A stretch of 64,000 nt of DNA from an uncultured Paracoccaceae bacterium (GCA_947488175.1 CANKYO010000005.1:343085-407084), one strand, 5' to 3'. Numbered from the stretch's first letter, positions 17,812 through 26,248 are shown. Program-made: numbers and translations. The notes: a model not told the origin generated them from the sequence alone.

Positions 17812-18229
17812 CGAAAACGCCTGCCGCCATCAGGGCGATCCCGGCGGTACGGGTCAAGGTCAGCGGGGAGGTTTGCGCGCTGAACAGCCCGAAATGGTCG
17901 ATGGCCGCCGCTGAAATGAGTTGCCCCAGCAGGACGAAAAACACCGCGTTGCCGACACCCATCGTGGGTGCAATCCACGTGATCGACAGCACATAGAACG
18001 CAACCAATGTGCCGCCCAAGAAAAGGTGCTTTGGCGCGGCGGGCAGTTTGCTGACCGCTGCCGGGTTGGTGAGAAGCGCGGTGACAGCGGCCACGCTGAA
18101 GGCCACGACAAACAGCACCGTCGCCGCCACTGCAGGTGACCCGATATGGCGGCCCAATGCGGCGTTCAGGGCGGCCAGAACCGGGATACCTATTCCGGCG
18201 GCCAGCATGATCAGAATGTGGTGGGGCAT
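17795..18229 (-). CDS. DMT-family transporter, YdcZ (DUF606) type
   Basis: This 144-residue protein has five hydrophobic helices in the single-domain DUF606/YdcZ arrangement: an N-terminal LAAGIGIPVLAALNAALGR followed by VFFVLLGQLISAAAIDHFG and a C-terminal [15 protein letters not shown]. Members are half-size drug/metabolite transporter proteins that probably dimerise. Substrate unknown. It converges on the dehydrogenase gene with a 17-bp overlap of coding ends. Confidence 0.8.
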   Translation of the reverse strand: MPHHILIMLAAGIGIPVLAALNAALGRHIGSPAVAATVLFVVAFSVAAVTALLTNPAAVSKLPAAPKHLFLGGTLVAFYVLSITWIAPTMGVGNAVFFVLLGQLISAAAIDHFGLFSAQTSPLTLTRTAGIALMAAGVFVTQKV

Positions 18230-18336
18230 GGGCGGTCCTTTGCTGAGATTTCGTGCAGCTTAGGGGCCGGATGATCCAGATCATAGTGGCGGGCGGCCTC
18301 GATTTGTTACAGTCTGATCAAAACAGGAGGCAGAAC

Positions 18337-18720
18337 ATGCGGTATTTCATCATTCTGGCGGTGCTGGGTCTGGCGGCCTGCGTCGAGGAGCCTGTGGACG
18401 GGCGCACGGCCTTCATGGCTGATTGCGTCAGTTGCCATGGTGCTAATGGCAAGGGCGGTGGCCCGGCGGCGCGCGCGCTGGCTGTGGCCCCGCCGGATCT
18501 GACGCAGATTGCCGCCCGGAATGGCGGTGTTTTCCCTAGAAATCAGGTGATGAGCACGATTGACGGCCTTGATCGCGGCGCGCATTTCAGCACCGCCATG
18601 CCGGAGTTTGGCGCGGGCGATATGGGGGATGTGGTGATTGTCGAAGAGGACGGTCTGGGTACGCCGGTGCCGATGCGGCTGCTGGTTCTGGCCGAGTATC
18701 TGGAAAGCATCCAGGAATGA
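18337..18720 (+). CDS. Small c-type cytochrome, lipoprotein
   Basis: This 127-residue protein has a lipoprotein signal (ILAVLGLAAC, acylated Cys17), so it is membrane-anchored in the periplasm. One haem site CVSCH follows, and TAMPEFG supplies the probable axial Met. It is a class I cytochrome c. The ATG at 18337 has an excellent AGGAGG upstream. It is clearly related to the cytochrome at 19535 (shared PPDLT/PADLT, RNxGVFP, IDGxD, SAMP motifs), suggesting a local duplication. Confidence 0.85.
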   Translation: MRYFIILAVLGLAACVEEPVDGRTAFMADCVSCHGANGKGGGPAARALAVAPPDLTQIAARNGGVFPRNQVMSTIDGLDRGAHFSTAMPEFGAGDMGDVVIVEEDGLGTPVPMRLLVLAEYLESIQE

Positions 18721-18817
18721 CGCATTGCTGACAATCATGTGAGAATTGGAATATATTGGTGTCCGATGACCTTTGGTGGGCTAGCTGATTTGTCAGGTCC
18801 ACGAAAAGGAATGTCTG

Positions 18818-19459
18818 ATGCGCCTTGCTCTTTCCGCCGCACTTGTTTTGACCACGACCCTGACGGTCAATGCCGGTCCGATCAGCTTTGCCACTGGCTG
18901 GCAGGAGCAGCGCCTGTCGCTCTTTAGTTCGAATGACTATTCCTTTGGCCAGAGCCTGAGCATGGTGTCGAACGGGTCAGTGTCCATCGCCTGGACACGG
19001 GTCAGCCCCGCCGATTGGGGGAGCCGTGGCGCATCTTGGTCCTGGACGGTAGAACAATCGGTCCCACCCACCAATCTGGCCCAGAAAGGCGGCGATGATC
19101 GGAACGTGTCGCTTTATTTCGTGTTTGTGCCCGAAAGCGTGGCGCCGAGCCTGCAAGGGGCCAATATCCGCAGCCTTCTGGGCAATGAAGACGTGCGGAT
19201 CATGCAATATGCTTGGGGCGGAAACCATAGCCGGGGGCAGGTGATCCGGTCGCCCTATGGCCCGCCGGGGCAGGGTGTGACGATTGCGCTGCGTCAGGCG
19301 GGAACGGGATCGCATAGCGAAAGTGTTGATCTTGCTGCGGATTATGCGCGTGCGTTCGGTAGTGAACCCGGTGCGCTGGTGGGGCTGGCGGTGTCTGGCG
19401 ACAGCGATGATACTGACAGCATGATCCGGGCGGCGATTGGCAATCTGACACTGCGCTAG
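18818..19459 (+). CDS. DUF3047 domain-containing secreted protein
   Basis: This 213-residue protein has a signal peptide (MRLALSAALVLTTTLTVNAG) and a beta-rich DUF3047 domain: W-rich ADWGSRGASWSWTVEQSVP, then GGDDRNVSLYFVFVP, then YAWGG, and DYARAFG near the end. DUF3047 proteins are periplasmic and of unknown function. It sits between two homologous c-type cytochromes in the same orientation, with its own short leader after the first. The context hints at a redox or envelope role, which is only inference. Confidence 0.8.
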   Translation: MRLALSAALVLTTTLTVNAGPISFATGWQEQRLSLFSSNDYSFGQSLSMVSNGSVSIAWTRVSPADWGSRGASWSWTVEQSVPPTNLAQKGGDDRNVSLYFVFVPESVAPSLQGANIRSLLGNEDVRIMQYAWGGNHSRGQVIRSPYGPPGQGVTIALRQAGTGSHSESVDLAADYARAFGSEPGALVGLAVSGDSDDTDSMIRAAIGNLTLR

Positions 19460-19534
19460 GCGTATTGACCTGCATCAACGCGGGCCGGTTGATGGCCCGC
19501 TAGGCTTCTCTTGATCGTAATGACGGAGGATCCG

Positions 19535-19927
19535 ATGCGCTGGCTTTCACTGACCCTAATGATGACGTTTGCCGTCCCTGCCGTGGCACAGGATGCGCAG
19601 GAAGGTGAGGCGCTTTATCAGTTTTATTGCGCCACATGTCACGGCACGGCTGCTGTTGGAAATGGCCCGATGTCGCCTTCGCTGGTAGTGCGTCCCGCGG
19701 ATTTGACGACACTAAGTACAAGAAATGATGGCGTTTTTCCGGTGATCCGGGTCGTCATGCGGATTGATGGGCGTGATCCGTTGGTCAGCCATGGCAGTGC
19801 GATGCCGGTTTATGGTGACTTTTTTGAAGGCAATGATGTCGCCACCAAGGCCGAGACTGGGCAGCCCATCATGACGTCGCAGCCGATTGTGGATTTATTG
19901 GCTTATCTGCAGACCTTGCAGCAATAG
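19535..19927 (+). CDS. Small periplasmic c-type cytochrome
   Basis: This 130-residue protein has a cleavable signal peptide (SLTLMMTFAVPAVAQ), one haem motif CATCH and a probable axial Met in SAMPVYG. The ATG at 19535 is preceded by GGAGGA. It is a paralogue of the lipoprotein cytochrome at 18337; here the anchor is replaced by a soluble signal peptide. The last 33 bp overlap the end of the convergent DUF1194 gene. Confidence 0.85.
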   Translation: MRWLSLTLMMTFAVPAVAQDAQEGEALYQFYCATCHGTAAVGNGPMSPSLVVRPADLTTLSTRNDGVFPVIRVVMRIDGRDPLVSHGSAMPVYGDFFEGNDVATKAETGQPIMTSQPIVDLLAYLQTLQQ

Positions 19928-20617
19928 GCTGGCGAATTCTGTCTGGGGCGTCGTGCCTGCGATTTCGAGGATCAGCTTGCGCCGCACCGCGTCGGTAAAC
20001 TCCGGCCCGGAGCGGGCAGGCATGACAAAGGCGTTGGGCCCGCCGATGATATTTGCCTCATACGCGGCGGGCAGATCGTCGGTTTGCCATTGTGTATTCC
20101 GCAGGATGGGGAGCGCGTTGATCGTGATGCCTGCGGCCACGACCTGATCCCGCGCGACGGTGATTGGCGGGCCGAATGAATTGGCCATCGTGTCGCCGGA
20201 AAAGTCGATCACGCGGCGGAAACCATTGATATCATTGGCTTCGATCTGGTCCTTGCCGTAAAGCAGGGCGGCGCCGATGGCGTTGCGTCCGCTGGCCTGA
20301 CGCGGCGGGCCGATGAGGGCTTCGGCAAAGGTGGTGGCGCTTTCCATGTCGGCAATGAGGGTCCAGTCGACGACGGTTGCCTGCGTGGCGGCCCATTCGA
20401 CGTAAGTGACGGCGATGGAGCCGTAGAGCGTGTTTTCTATGGCCGAAACGACCGCCGGGTCGGTGATGGCGGTGGCGTAGGATTGGCGCTGGAACAGCAA
20501 CTCGTCGGCGTCGATGGAGCCGGAGGCATCGGCGAGCAGGACAAGTTCGAGGTCGGTTTCGATCTCCTGGGCGGAGACAGGCGCGGCGAGGAGGAGGGCG
20601 AGGATGAAATGGCGCAT
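19895..20617 (-). CDS. DUF1194 domain-containing secreted protein (VWA-like)
   Basis: This 240-residue protein has a signal peptide (MRHFILALLLAAPVSAQ) and a von Willebrand A-like domain with the MIDAS motif DASGS at 30-34, followed by FRRVIDFSGDTMAN. DUF1194 is common in Rhodobacterales and rhizobia; its role is unknown but the intact MIDAS motif predicts divalent metal-dependent ligand binding. The ATG at 20617 gives the signal peptide without extra residues. A copy of the phased GTCGG repeat lies about 90 bp upstream. Confidence 0.8.
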   Translation of the reverse strand: MRHFILALLLAAPVSAQEIETDLELVLLADASGSIDADELLFQRQSYATAITDPAVVSAIENTLYGSIAVTYVEWAATQATVVDWTLIADMESATTFAEALIGPPRQASGRNAIGAALLYGKDQIEANDINGFRRVIDFSGDTMANSFGPPITVARDQVVAAGITINALPILRNTQWQTDDLPAAYEANIIGGPNAFVMPARSGPEFTDAVRRKLILEIAGTTPQTEFASLLLQGLQISQ

Positions 20618-20703
20618 GTCTGGATGGTAGCGCATCGGGGGGGTGAAGCAACGTTCGGTGGGGGTGCGTACGGTGGGTTGCGCCCGAATGGGCCGAATCA
20701 TGC

Positions 20704-20801
20704 GTTAATGCGTGTTTTTGTGGCGTTTTGGCGTGTCGGCATCGCGTCGGCGATGCGTCGGCAAAGCGTCGGACCCCTGTCGGGAAAATGCCGGGATTAA
20801 G
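20704..20801. repeat. Dispersed 98-bp repeat, copy B, with phased GTCGG pentamers
   Basis: Same length and order as copy A: GTTAATGCGTGTTTTT at the left end, then five GTCGG pentamers starting at 20735 with an exact 11-nt period, ending GGATTAAG. Copies A and B are nearly identical in the pentamer block and diverge in the flanks. Confidence 0.75.
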
Positions 20802-20848
20802 GGGGCGTGCGGTGGGAGTATGAAGGCTGCGTTAAGGTTTGAGATGAT

Positions 20849-20915
20849 ACCCGTCCCGGGCTTGACCCGGGACCTCATGGTGAGGGCGAGGCCCCGGATC
20901 AAGTCCGGGGCGGGT
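20849..20915. repeat. 28-bp imperfect inverted repeat (CCCGGnCTTGAnCCGGG type)
   Basis: Arm one (20849-20876) is matched by the reverse complement of arm two (20888-20915) at 24 of 28 positions. The core, proline-rich if translated, is the CCCGGACTTGATCCGGG palindrome widely dispersed in alphaproteobacterial intergenic DNA. Confidence 0.7.
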
Positions 20916-20926
20916 CGGTCTGTCGT

Positions 20927-20959
20927 GTAGGGCAAGATGGGTGCAAGCACTCATCCTAC
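20927..20959. repeat. GTAGG...ATGGGT palindrome
   Basis: GTAGG and CCTAC bound an ATGGGTGC / GCACTCAT core. It belongs with the palindromes at 31526 and 42516, which share the GTAGGATGGGT half-site. Confidence 0.55.
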
Positions 20960-20987
20960 GGAGTGTGGCGGGCGGTGCATGGCCTCA

Positions 20988-21079
20988 CAACCCTCCCGCC
21001 CGGCTTGCTGGGCAGCGCTCGGTCCGGGGCTGTGTGCCGCCTCTCAACCCTCCCGCCCGGCTTGCCGGGCAGCGCCCGG
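20988..21079. repeat. Two 35-bp direct repeats, 57 bp apart
   Basis: Copies at 20988-21022 and 21045-21079 share CAACCCTCCCGCCCGGCTTG and what follows with only two mismatches. Both contain an internal GCCCGGCnnGCnGGGC hairpin. This looks like tandem insertion or slippage of a palindromic element. Confidence 0.7.
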
Positions 21080-21211
21080 ACCTCCCCCACGGGGAGGGCG
21101 CTTTTGCGGCGTTTCAGATTATGGTGGCGTCAGTTTTGGTGGCTATGTTCCGCAAAGCAGCCCCGTCGGTGCGCCCACCCCGAGGTCCGGGCGCTGCCCT
21201 TGGGGTGGGCG
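21069..21211. repeat. Interleaved inverted repeats
   Basis: GCAGCGCCCGGACCTC (21069-21084) is the exact reverse complement of 21182-21197. A second perfect pair, CGCCCACCCC (21172-21181) and GGGGTGGGCG (21202-21211), surrounds the right arm of the first. Confidence 0.65.
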
Positions 21212-21222
21212 TTGGTTTTGAT

Positions 21223-21294
21223 GTAGGGTACGCGTTTTTGCGCACCGTTGCGTAAGGTTGTTGGTGGGGTGGTGCGCATAAACGCGCACCCTAC
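21223..21294. repeat. REP-like inverted pair GTAGGGTnCGCGTTTnTGCGCACC
   Basis: The 24-bp arms at 21223-21246 and 21271-21294 are reverse complements with two mismatches, separated by 24 nt. Each arm starts or ends with GTAGGG, typical of short dispersed palindromes. Confidence 0.7.
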
Positions 21295-21415
21295 GGCTTG
21301 CTATTTCTTTGGTGTCGTGGGTTTTGGCGGTTGTGGTCTGGTTTCGAGTTTGTTTGGAGGAGGATTTTGTCCACCCTTCACTACCTTACCTGGTTGGATT
21401 CTTTTTGTATCTTTC

Positions 21416-22039
21416 CTAGACATCTTCTGGCTCCTTCCAAGGAAATTCGACCCATAACTTATCTCGAGGCATCGAAATGTACAAATGGGGGGCCTCCGTG
21501 ATGATCTCGCCTTCCGAGCTATAAACTATCGCGTTTACTAGAAGGAGTTCACGGAAATTTTCGGTTTCAGAGTAAGCGTTGACATACCCACTATAAATTA
21601 CATCGCGATCAGTATCCCTGACATCGACATATTCGACGTGCTTTTGGCTGCTATTAAATGTGAAGCTCCACACATCTTCTGAACCAAAACGCCTTGTAGC
21701 GCCGATAAAATTCAAGAACTTCATCACCACACGAAAACGGATCGCATAGAGCCATATAACTGCTAGCAGCAGTCCTGTTGGGATAGAAATCAGTATTTCG
21801 TCCGCAATTTTGCCAAGCAGATATTCATCTGAGTTTGAGACTTCACTCAAAGAAAAGTCTGCTTCAAACCACCGATACAATACGTAAACAGCGGCGTATG
21901 TTGTAACGCCAAATAAGAATGAATTCAGCGCGAGGGTCGTGTTGTCGACTCTTGGGCCCGTGCCGTATGTGGCATCAAGCCTCGCCCACAAAATCCCAGG
22001 AAGAAAAACCAATGCCAACTGTGCTAACGCAATATCCAT
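21416..22039 (-). CDS. DUF6338 family membrane protein, AT-richer than neighbours
   Basis: This 207-residue protein has three hydrophobic segments in the N-terminal half (IALAQLALVFLPGILWARL, NSFLFGVTTYAAVYVLYRW, SIPTGLLLAVIWLYAIRF) and a soluble C-terminal domain with VWSFTFN and GYVNAYSE. That order matches the DUF6338 family of unknown function. Its DNA is visibly less GC-rich than the genes on both sides and it borders the repeat island, suggesting horizontal acquisition. ATG at 22039 was preferred to a TTG at 22048 because the AGGA upstream is too near to the TTG. Confidence 0.65.
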   Translation of the reverse strand: MDIALAQLALVFLPGILWARLDATYGTGPRVDNTTLALNSFLFGVTTYAAVYVLYRWFEADFSLSEVSNSDEYLLGKIADEILISIPTGLLLAVIWLYAIRFRVVMKFLNFIGATRRFGSEDVWSFTFNSSQKHVEYVDVRDTDRDVIYSGYVNAYSETENFRELLLVNAIVYSSEGEIITEAPHLYISMPRDKLWVEFPWKEPEDV

Positions 22040-22066
22040 GTTCGGCAATTTCCTAATATTGTTCCC

Positions 22067-24025
22067 TCAAACATCCAACTCCTCCACAAACCGCGCATTC
22101 TCTTGAATATACTGGAACCGCAATTCCGGCTTTTTGCCCATCAGGCGCTCGACCAGATCGGCGGTGTCGCCCGGCTCCTCATCATGCACCGTCACGCGGA
22201 TCAGTTTGCGGGTTTTGGGGTCCATTGTGGTCTCTTTGAGGTCCTTGGCGTCCATTTCGCCAAGGCCCTTGAACCGTTGCACGTCGATTTTGCCTTTGCC
22301 GCCGAGGCCTTTGGCCAGGACGGCCTCTTTTTCCGCATCATCCGCCACATAGACCCGTTTGGCCCCTTGCGTCAGCCGGTAGAGCGGCGGGCAGGCCAAA
22401 TACAGATGGCCGTGGTCGATCAGGGGCCGCATTTGCGTGAAGAAGAAGGTCATCAGGAGCGAGGCGATATGGGCGCCGTCCACATCCGCGTCGGTCATGA
22501 TGATGATCTTGTCATAGCGCAGGTCATCGACGTTGAACCGCGTGCCCATGCCGACGCCGAGCGCCTCGCAGAGGTCGTTGATTTCGGCGTTGGTGGTCAG
22601 CTTGTTCGAGGCCGCCCCGAGGACGTTCAGGATCTTGCCCTTGAGCGGCAGGAGCGCCTGATTTTCGCGGTTGCGCGCGCCTTTGCCGGAGCCGCCCGCT
22701 GAATCACCCTCGACGATGAACAGCTCGGTTCCCGCCCGGTCCTTTGAGGTGCAATCGGTTAGCTTGCCGGGCAGGCGCAGTTTCTTGGTGGCGGATTTGC
22801 GGGCGGTTTCCTTTTCCTGTTTGCGGCGCAAGCGTTCTTCGGCCCGTAACACAAGGAAATCGAGGATCGCTCCTGCGGATTTCGTGTCAGCCGCCAGCCA
22901 GTTGTCGAAATGGTCGCGCACGGCGCCTTCGACCATTTTTTGCGCACTTTCGTTGGACAGCCGGTCTTTGGTCTGGCCGACATATTGCGGATCGCGGATG
23001 AAGATCGACACAAGTGCCGAGCCGCCGGTCATCAGATCGTCGCGGGTGATCTGTTTGGCCTTTTTGTTGGCGACCCGTTCGCCATAATCGCGGATGCCTT
23101 TGAGGACAGCCGACCAGAAGCCGGATTCGTGGGTGCCGCCTTCGGGTGTGGGCACGGTGTTGCAGTAGGATTGGATGAAGCCGTCGCGTGCTGGTGTCCA
23201 GTTGATGGCCCAATCGACCTTGCCTGCCTCGCCGAATTTTTCGCTGAAGGCGACGCTGCCTGCGAAAGGTTTGTCGGCGTATGTGGTCGCCCCTTCGAGC
23301 CTTTCGTGCAGATAATCCGACAGGCCGCCGGGGAATTTGAAGGTCGCTTCGGTGGGCGTTTCGCCGTCGTCTTTGCCGGATTTCCAGCGAATCTCGACGC
23401 CCGAAAACAGATAGGCCTTGGACCGCGCCATGCGGAACAATGTGCGCGGTTTGAGGGTGAGCGCGCCAAAGATTTCCGGATCGGGGTGAAAGGTGACCGC
23501 CGTGCCCCGCCGGTTAGGGGCCGCACCAAGCGATTCCAGTTTCGTTTGCGGGACACCCCGCGCGAAGGTCATGCCGACCAGTTGCTTGTTCCGCGCCACT
23601 TCGACGTGCAGATAGTCTGACAGCGCATTGACGACCGATGAGCCGACCCCGTTCAGACCACCGGAGGTTTCGTAGTTTTCGCCTGAGAATTTGCCGCCTG
23701 CATTGAGCGTGCAAAAGATAATCTCAAGCGCGGATTTTCCAGGGTGTTTGGGGTGTTCGTCTGTGGGGATGCCGCGCCCGTTATCGCGGATGGTGACTTT
23801 TCCGGTATCGTGCAGTTCAACCTCGATCCATGTGGCATGGCCTGCCACGGCTTCGTCCATAGAGTTGTCGATGATTTCCGCGACCATGTGGTGCAGTGCG
23901 CGTTCGTCCTTACCGCCGATGTACATGCCGGGGCGCAGGCGCACGTGCTCCATATCCTCAAGCACTTCGATCGAGGATGCGTTGTAGTCGTCGGGTGTGC
24001 CCCCGGAGAGGAGATCGTCGGCCAT
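22067..24025 (-). CDS. parE: DNA topoisomerase IV subunit B
   Basis: This 652-residue GHKL ATPase is the B subunit of a type IIA topoisomerase. It has VRLRPGMYIGG, EIIDNSMDEA, DNGRGIPTDEHP and a C-terminal TOPRIM domain with EGDSAGGS and MTDADVDGAHI, then QRFKGLGEM. The QRFKGLGEMD form and the lack of a gyrase-specific insert favour ParE over GyrB. With ParC it decatenates daughter chromosomes. The ATG at 24025 (MADDLLSGGTPDDYN) was chosen by family N-terminus. Confidence 0.93.
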   Translation of the reverse strand: MADDLLSGGTPDDYNASSIEVLEDMEHVRLRPGMYIGGKDERALHHMVAEIIDNSMDEAVAGHATWIEVELHDTGKVTIRDNGRGIPTDEHPKHPGKSALEIIFCTLNAGGKFSGENYETSGGLNGVGSSVVNALSDYLHVEVARNKQLVGMTFARGVPQTKLESLGAAPNRRGTAVTFHPDPEIFGALTLKPRTLFRMARSKAYLFSGVEIRWKSGKDDGETPTEATFKFPGGLSDYLHERLEGATTYADKPFAGSVAFSEKFGEAGKVDWAINWTPARDGFIQSYCNTVPTPEGGTHESGFWSAVLKGIRDYGERVANKKAKQITRDDLMTGGSALVSIFIRDPQYVGQTKDRLSNESAQKMVEGAVRDHFDNWLAADTKSAGAILDFLVLRAEERLRRKQEKETARKSATKKLRLPGKLTDCTSKDRAGTELFIVEGDSAGGSGKGARNRENQALLPLKGKILNVLGAASNKLTTNAEINDLCEALGVGMGTRFNVDDLRYDKIIIMTDADVDGAHIASLLMTFFFTQMRPLIDHGHLYLACPPLYRLTQGAKRVYVADDAEKEAVLAKGLGGKGKIDVQRFKGLGEMDAKDLKETTMDPKTRKLIRVTVHDEEPGDTADLVERLMGKKPELRFQYIQENARFVEELDV

Positions 24026-24103
24026 TGTGTGCTGCTCATTTCTTTTGATTGCGCCCATAATGGCAGGCGGGCGGGGCCGGGGCAATTGGGGAATTGGGCG
24101 TTG

Positions 24104-24889
24104 TCAGGGCTGAGACGCGTTGTTTTGCAGCGCGTGCAGGGTTGCTTCCCATTGCCTGGCTGCAACGCTGATGGTTTGCAGGCCGTTGCTGCCGGCGGTG
24201 ACGGCGGATAGGATCCCGATAATCCGGGGTGTGCCTGCGGCCATGGAAAGAAGCGGCGCGCCGGAATCACCGTTCATGGCGGCACAGGCGTTGCGCAGGA
24301 GCGTCGCGCTGGCGTCCTGCCGGATCGGGCCGCAGTCGCGGGCGATGGAGGCGACATGGGGGCGGATGGCCGGATAACCGATGAGTACGGGTGTTTCATC
24401 CATGTTCGGGTGACCGGTCGCCAGCGCCCCCACTTGCGCCCCGATGGAGGTTTCGAGCACCAGTAGCGCCCAGTCGCTGGATGGATTGCGGCGGAAGCTG
24501 TTGCTGGTCGGGTCTTGGTTGTCGTCAAGGATGTAGCGGGCCACGGGTGAGGCCGCGATATGCTCGCCGCGCTGATAGCCTGCAACGAAGGTGATGCTTT
24601 GCGCCGGGATCCAGGATTTGCGCGCGCTGTTGTAGAGGCAATGGGCAGCGGTCAACACGATGTTGTCGCCGACAAGCGTGCCGGTGCAATGCGATCTGAT
24701 CTGGATGCTGGCGAAATTGACCCGACCAATGCCGCGCCACGGGGCCTGGGTGACATCAACGATCTCGCGGGCGCGGATGGCGGGGCAGCCCTGGGTCTGG
24801 CTGGCCCGGCACAGCCCGTCGGGTCCGGATTGGGCAGGCGCTGCTGTGGGGGCCATTAGCAGCAATGTCAGGAGGGCGGCCCGGATCAT
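24104..24889 (-). CDS. Secreted trypsin-like serine protease
   Basis: This 261-residue S1-family protease has a signal peptide (about 1-20) and an intact triad: His83 in TAAHC, Asp139 in SSDWALL and Ser209 in NGDSGAP. Paired cysteines flank the His and Ser. It should act in the periplasm or outside the cell. It overlaps the stop of the upstream gene by ATGA (positions 24886-24889), so the two are co-translated. Confidence 0.85.
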   Translation of the reverse strand: MIRAALLTLLLMAPTAAPAQSGPDGLCRASQTQGCPAIRAREIVDVTQAPWRGIGRVNFASIQIRSHCTGTLVGDNIVLTAAHCLYNSARKSWIPAQSITFVAGYQRGEHIAASPVARYILDDNQDPTSNSFRRNPSSDWALLVLETSIGAQVGALATGHPNMDETPVLIGYPAIRPHVASIARDCGPIRQDASATLLRNACAAMNGDSGAPLLSMAAGTPRIIGILSAVTAGSNGLQTISVAARQWEATLHALQNNASQP

Positions 24890-26088
24890 TCCTGTTCCAG
24901 AAACTGATCGCCGATCAGGATGCCGTCGCCGGTTTCAAAGATGATTTCTGCTGTTGTGCTGCCGGTCTGGTCGGTCATTATCAGAAGCCCGTCTTTCACC
25001 TCGTAGCGGCCGCGCTGGTTGCTTGTATTGCTGCTGGTCAACCCGCCGCCGGAGAAGGCGGCAGAGACTGAGCCGAAGCTTTCGCCAGTGAAGGTCCCGT
25101 CGGGAAAGAAGGTGGTGCTGGAGGCGCTGGCCGCCCCGCCCTTGATCCCGCTGCCGGGGGTGAAGCCGGTATAGCTGAAATCGGACACGCCGCCGTCAAG
25201 CGGCGATCCGTCAGAGAGCGGTGTGACTTCTTCATAAAGGATATCACCATCAGTCCATTTGCGTTCAGATCTGTCCCAATCCAGCGTTTCGCGCCGCCCG
25301 TCCAGATAGGTGATGTTGATTTGCCGCGCCCCCAGATGGGTGTAGACGCCGAGGTTCTTGTCGAATGTGGCTGCGACCGTGTCCCGATCCATCGTGACGA
25401 CCCCGGTTGGGGGTGTCCCGCGATAGACGTGGCCATCGGCATAGAAGGTGAGGACCTGGTGGTCGATGCTGAGGTTGAGTGTGCCGTCAATGGCGGGCAT
25501 CATCCGCTGCCGCCACCCCCACCAGACGCCGGACATGTTGCCGGGGGTCGCCGCAGGCAGGAGCAGATCGTCAGGGTTTGTGACAAATTCCAGCGTGTTG
25601 AAGAATGGGGCGATCTGGCTGGCGAAGACATCGCCTACCTCGCGCAGGTCGTCATCATCGTAGAAATTCCCCCGAAAGCCGAGCAGCGATTTTCGGTCGC
25701 CGAGGTCGACAGCAATCAGGATGTAAAGCGCGCGTCGCCCGAACCGGTAGCCTTGCATCCGGGCAGGATGTCCGGCGATGCTGATGTCTGAATGCGGGCC
25801 CATCGCGGTGAACCGGTCGCGGTCGCCCGGGTCTTCGAACCGGGTCAGATTGGCGTCGAGAAAGCTGGCCAGACTGCCCTGATGGGATTGAGAGCCGCCG
25901 AGGTAGAACCGGCAGATGTCGCAGCGATCATCGGGGAGGTCAGAGAGGAAGACCTTGGTGCCATCCCTTTCCCTGCCGCCGTCCCACCCGCTGAGTGGTG
26001 TGTAGATAATGTCGGCGAACTGGCGTTCCTCGGCCTGAAGCGGTGTGCCTAGCAGAATGAGCAACAGTGCCACGTTTCTGAAAACCAT
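24886..26088 (-). CDS. Hypothetical secreted protein with a C-terminal lipocalin/META-like repeat region
   Basis: This 400-residue protein begins with a signal peptide (NVALLLILLGTPLQA). The first half resembles no family I can name. The second half repeats a pattern of short beta-strands (TFYADGHVYRG, TFFPDGTFTGESFG, GRYEVKDGLLIMTD, IGDQFLE), as in proteins with a FxxDGxFxxxGxY beta-sheet fold. The CDICRFY motif could form a disulfide. It is coupled to the S1 protease gene, so the pair may form a secreted unit. Function unknown. Confidence 0.55.
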   Translation of the reverse strand: MVFRNVALLLILLGTPLQAEERQFADIIYTPLSGWDGGRERDGTKVFLSDLPDDRCDICRFYLGGSQSHQGSLASFLDANLTRFEDPGDRDRFTAMGPHSDISIAGHPARMQGYRFGRRALYILIAVDLGDRKSLLGFRGNFYDDDDLREVGDVFASQIAPFFNTLEFVTNPDDLLLPAATPGNMSGVWWGWRQRMMPAIDGTLNLSIDHQVLTFYADGHVYRGTPPTGVVTMDRDTVAATFDKNLGVYTHLGARQINITYLDGRRETLDWDRSERKWTDGDILYEEVTPLSDGSPLDGGVSDFSYTGFTPGSGIKGGAASASSTTFFPDGTFTGESFGSVSAAFSGGGLTSSNTSNQRGRYEVKDGLLIMTDQTGSTTAEIIFETGDGILIGDQFLEQE

Positions 26089-26183
26089 TGGCCCCAGCCC
26101 CCGAATGCCCAAATTGAATGGTGTCAGCTTGGGCGTGGCAGGTTGCGCGCGCAAGGCCATGCCGTGTCCGGTGCCGGGACAGG

Positions 26184-26230
26184 CAGACTTTCGCAGAAAG
26201 TCTGGTGCCAAATCCTGTGCCAGGATTTGG
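26184..26230. repeat. Two perfect hairpins in tandem between minus-strand genes
   Basis: CAGACTTT/AAAGTCTG (26184-26204, 5-nt loop) is followed after 3 nt by CCAAATCCTG/CAGGATTTGG (26208-26230, 3-nt loop). Neither has a T-run. They lie 19 bp past the stop of the hydrolase gene and could end or stabilise its mRNA. Confidence 0.65.
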
Positions 26231-26248
26231 TGTGGCGCGCCGAGCGGG

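Larger units (their letters stand above)
20618..21415. other. 800-bp gene-free interval filled with dispersed repeats
   Basis: No convincing gene is seen here. The interval holds, in order, copy B of the phased GTCGG repeat, a 28-bp inverted pair, a GTAGG palindrome, two 35-bp direct repeats, a 16-bp inverted pair and a 24-bp inverted pair, each described separately. From 21295 to 21415 I see nothing recognisable. The segment lies between two minus-strand genes and next to the AT-richer DUF6338 gene. Confidence 0.75.
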
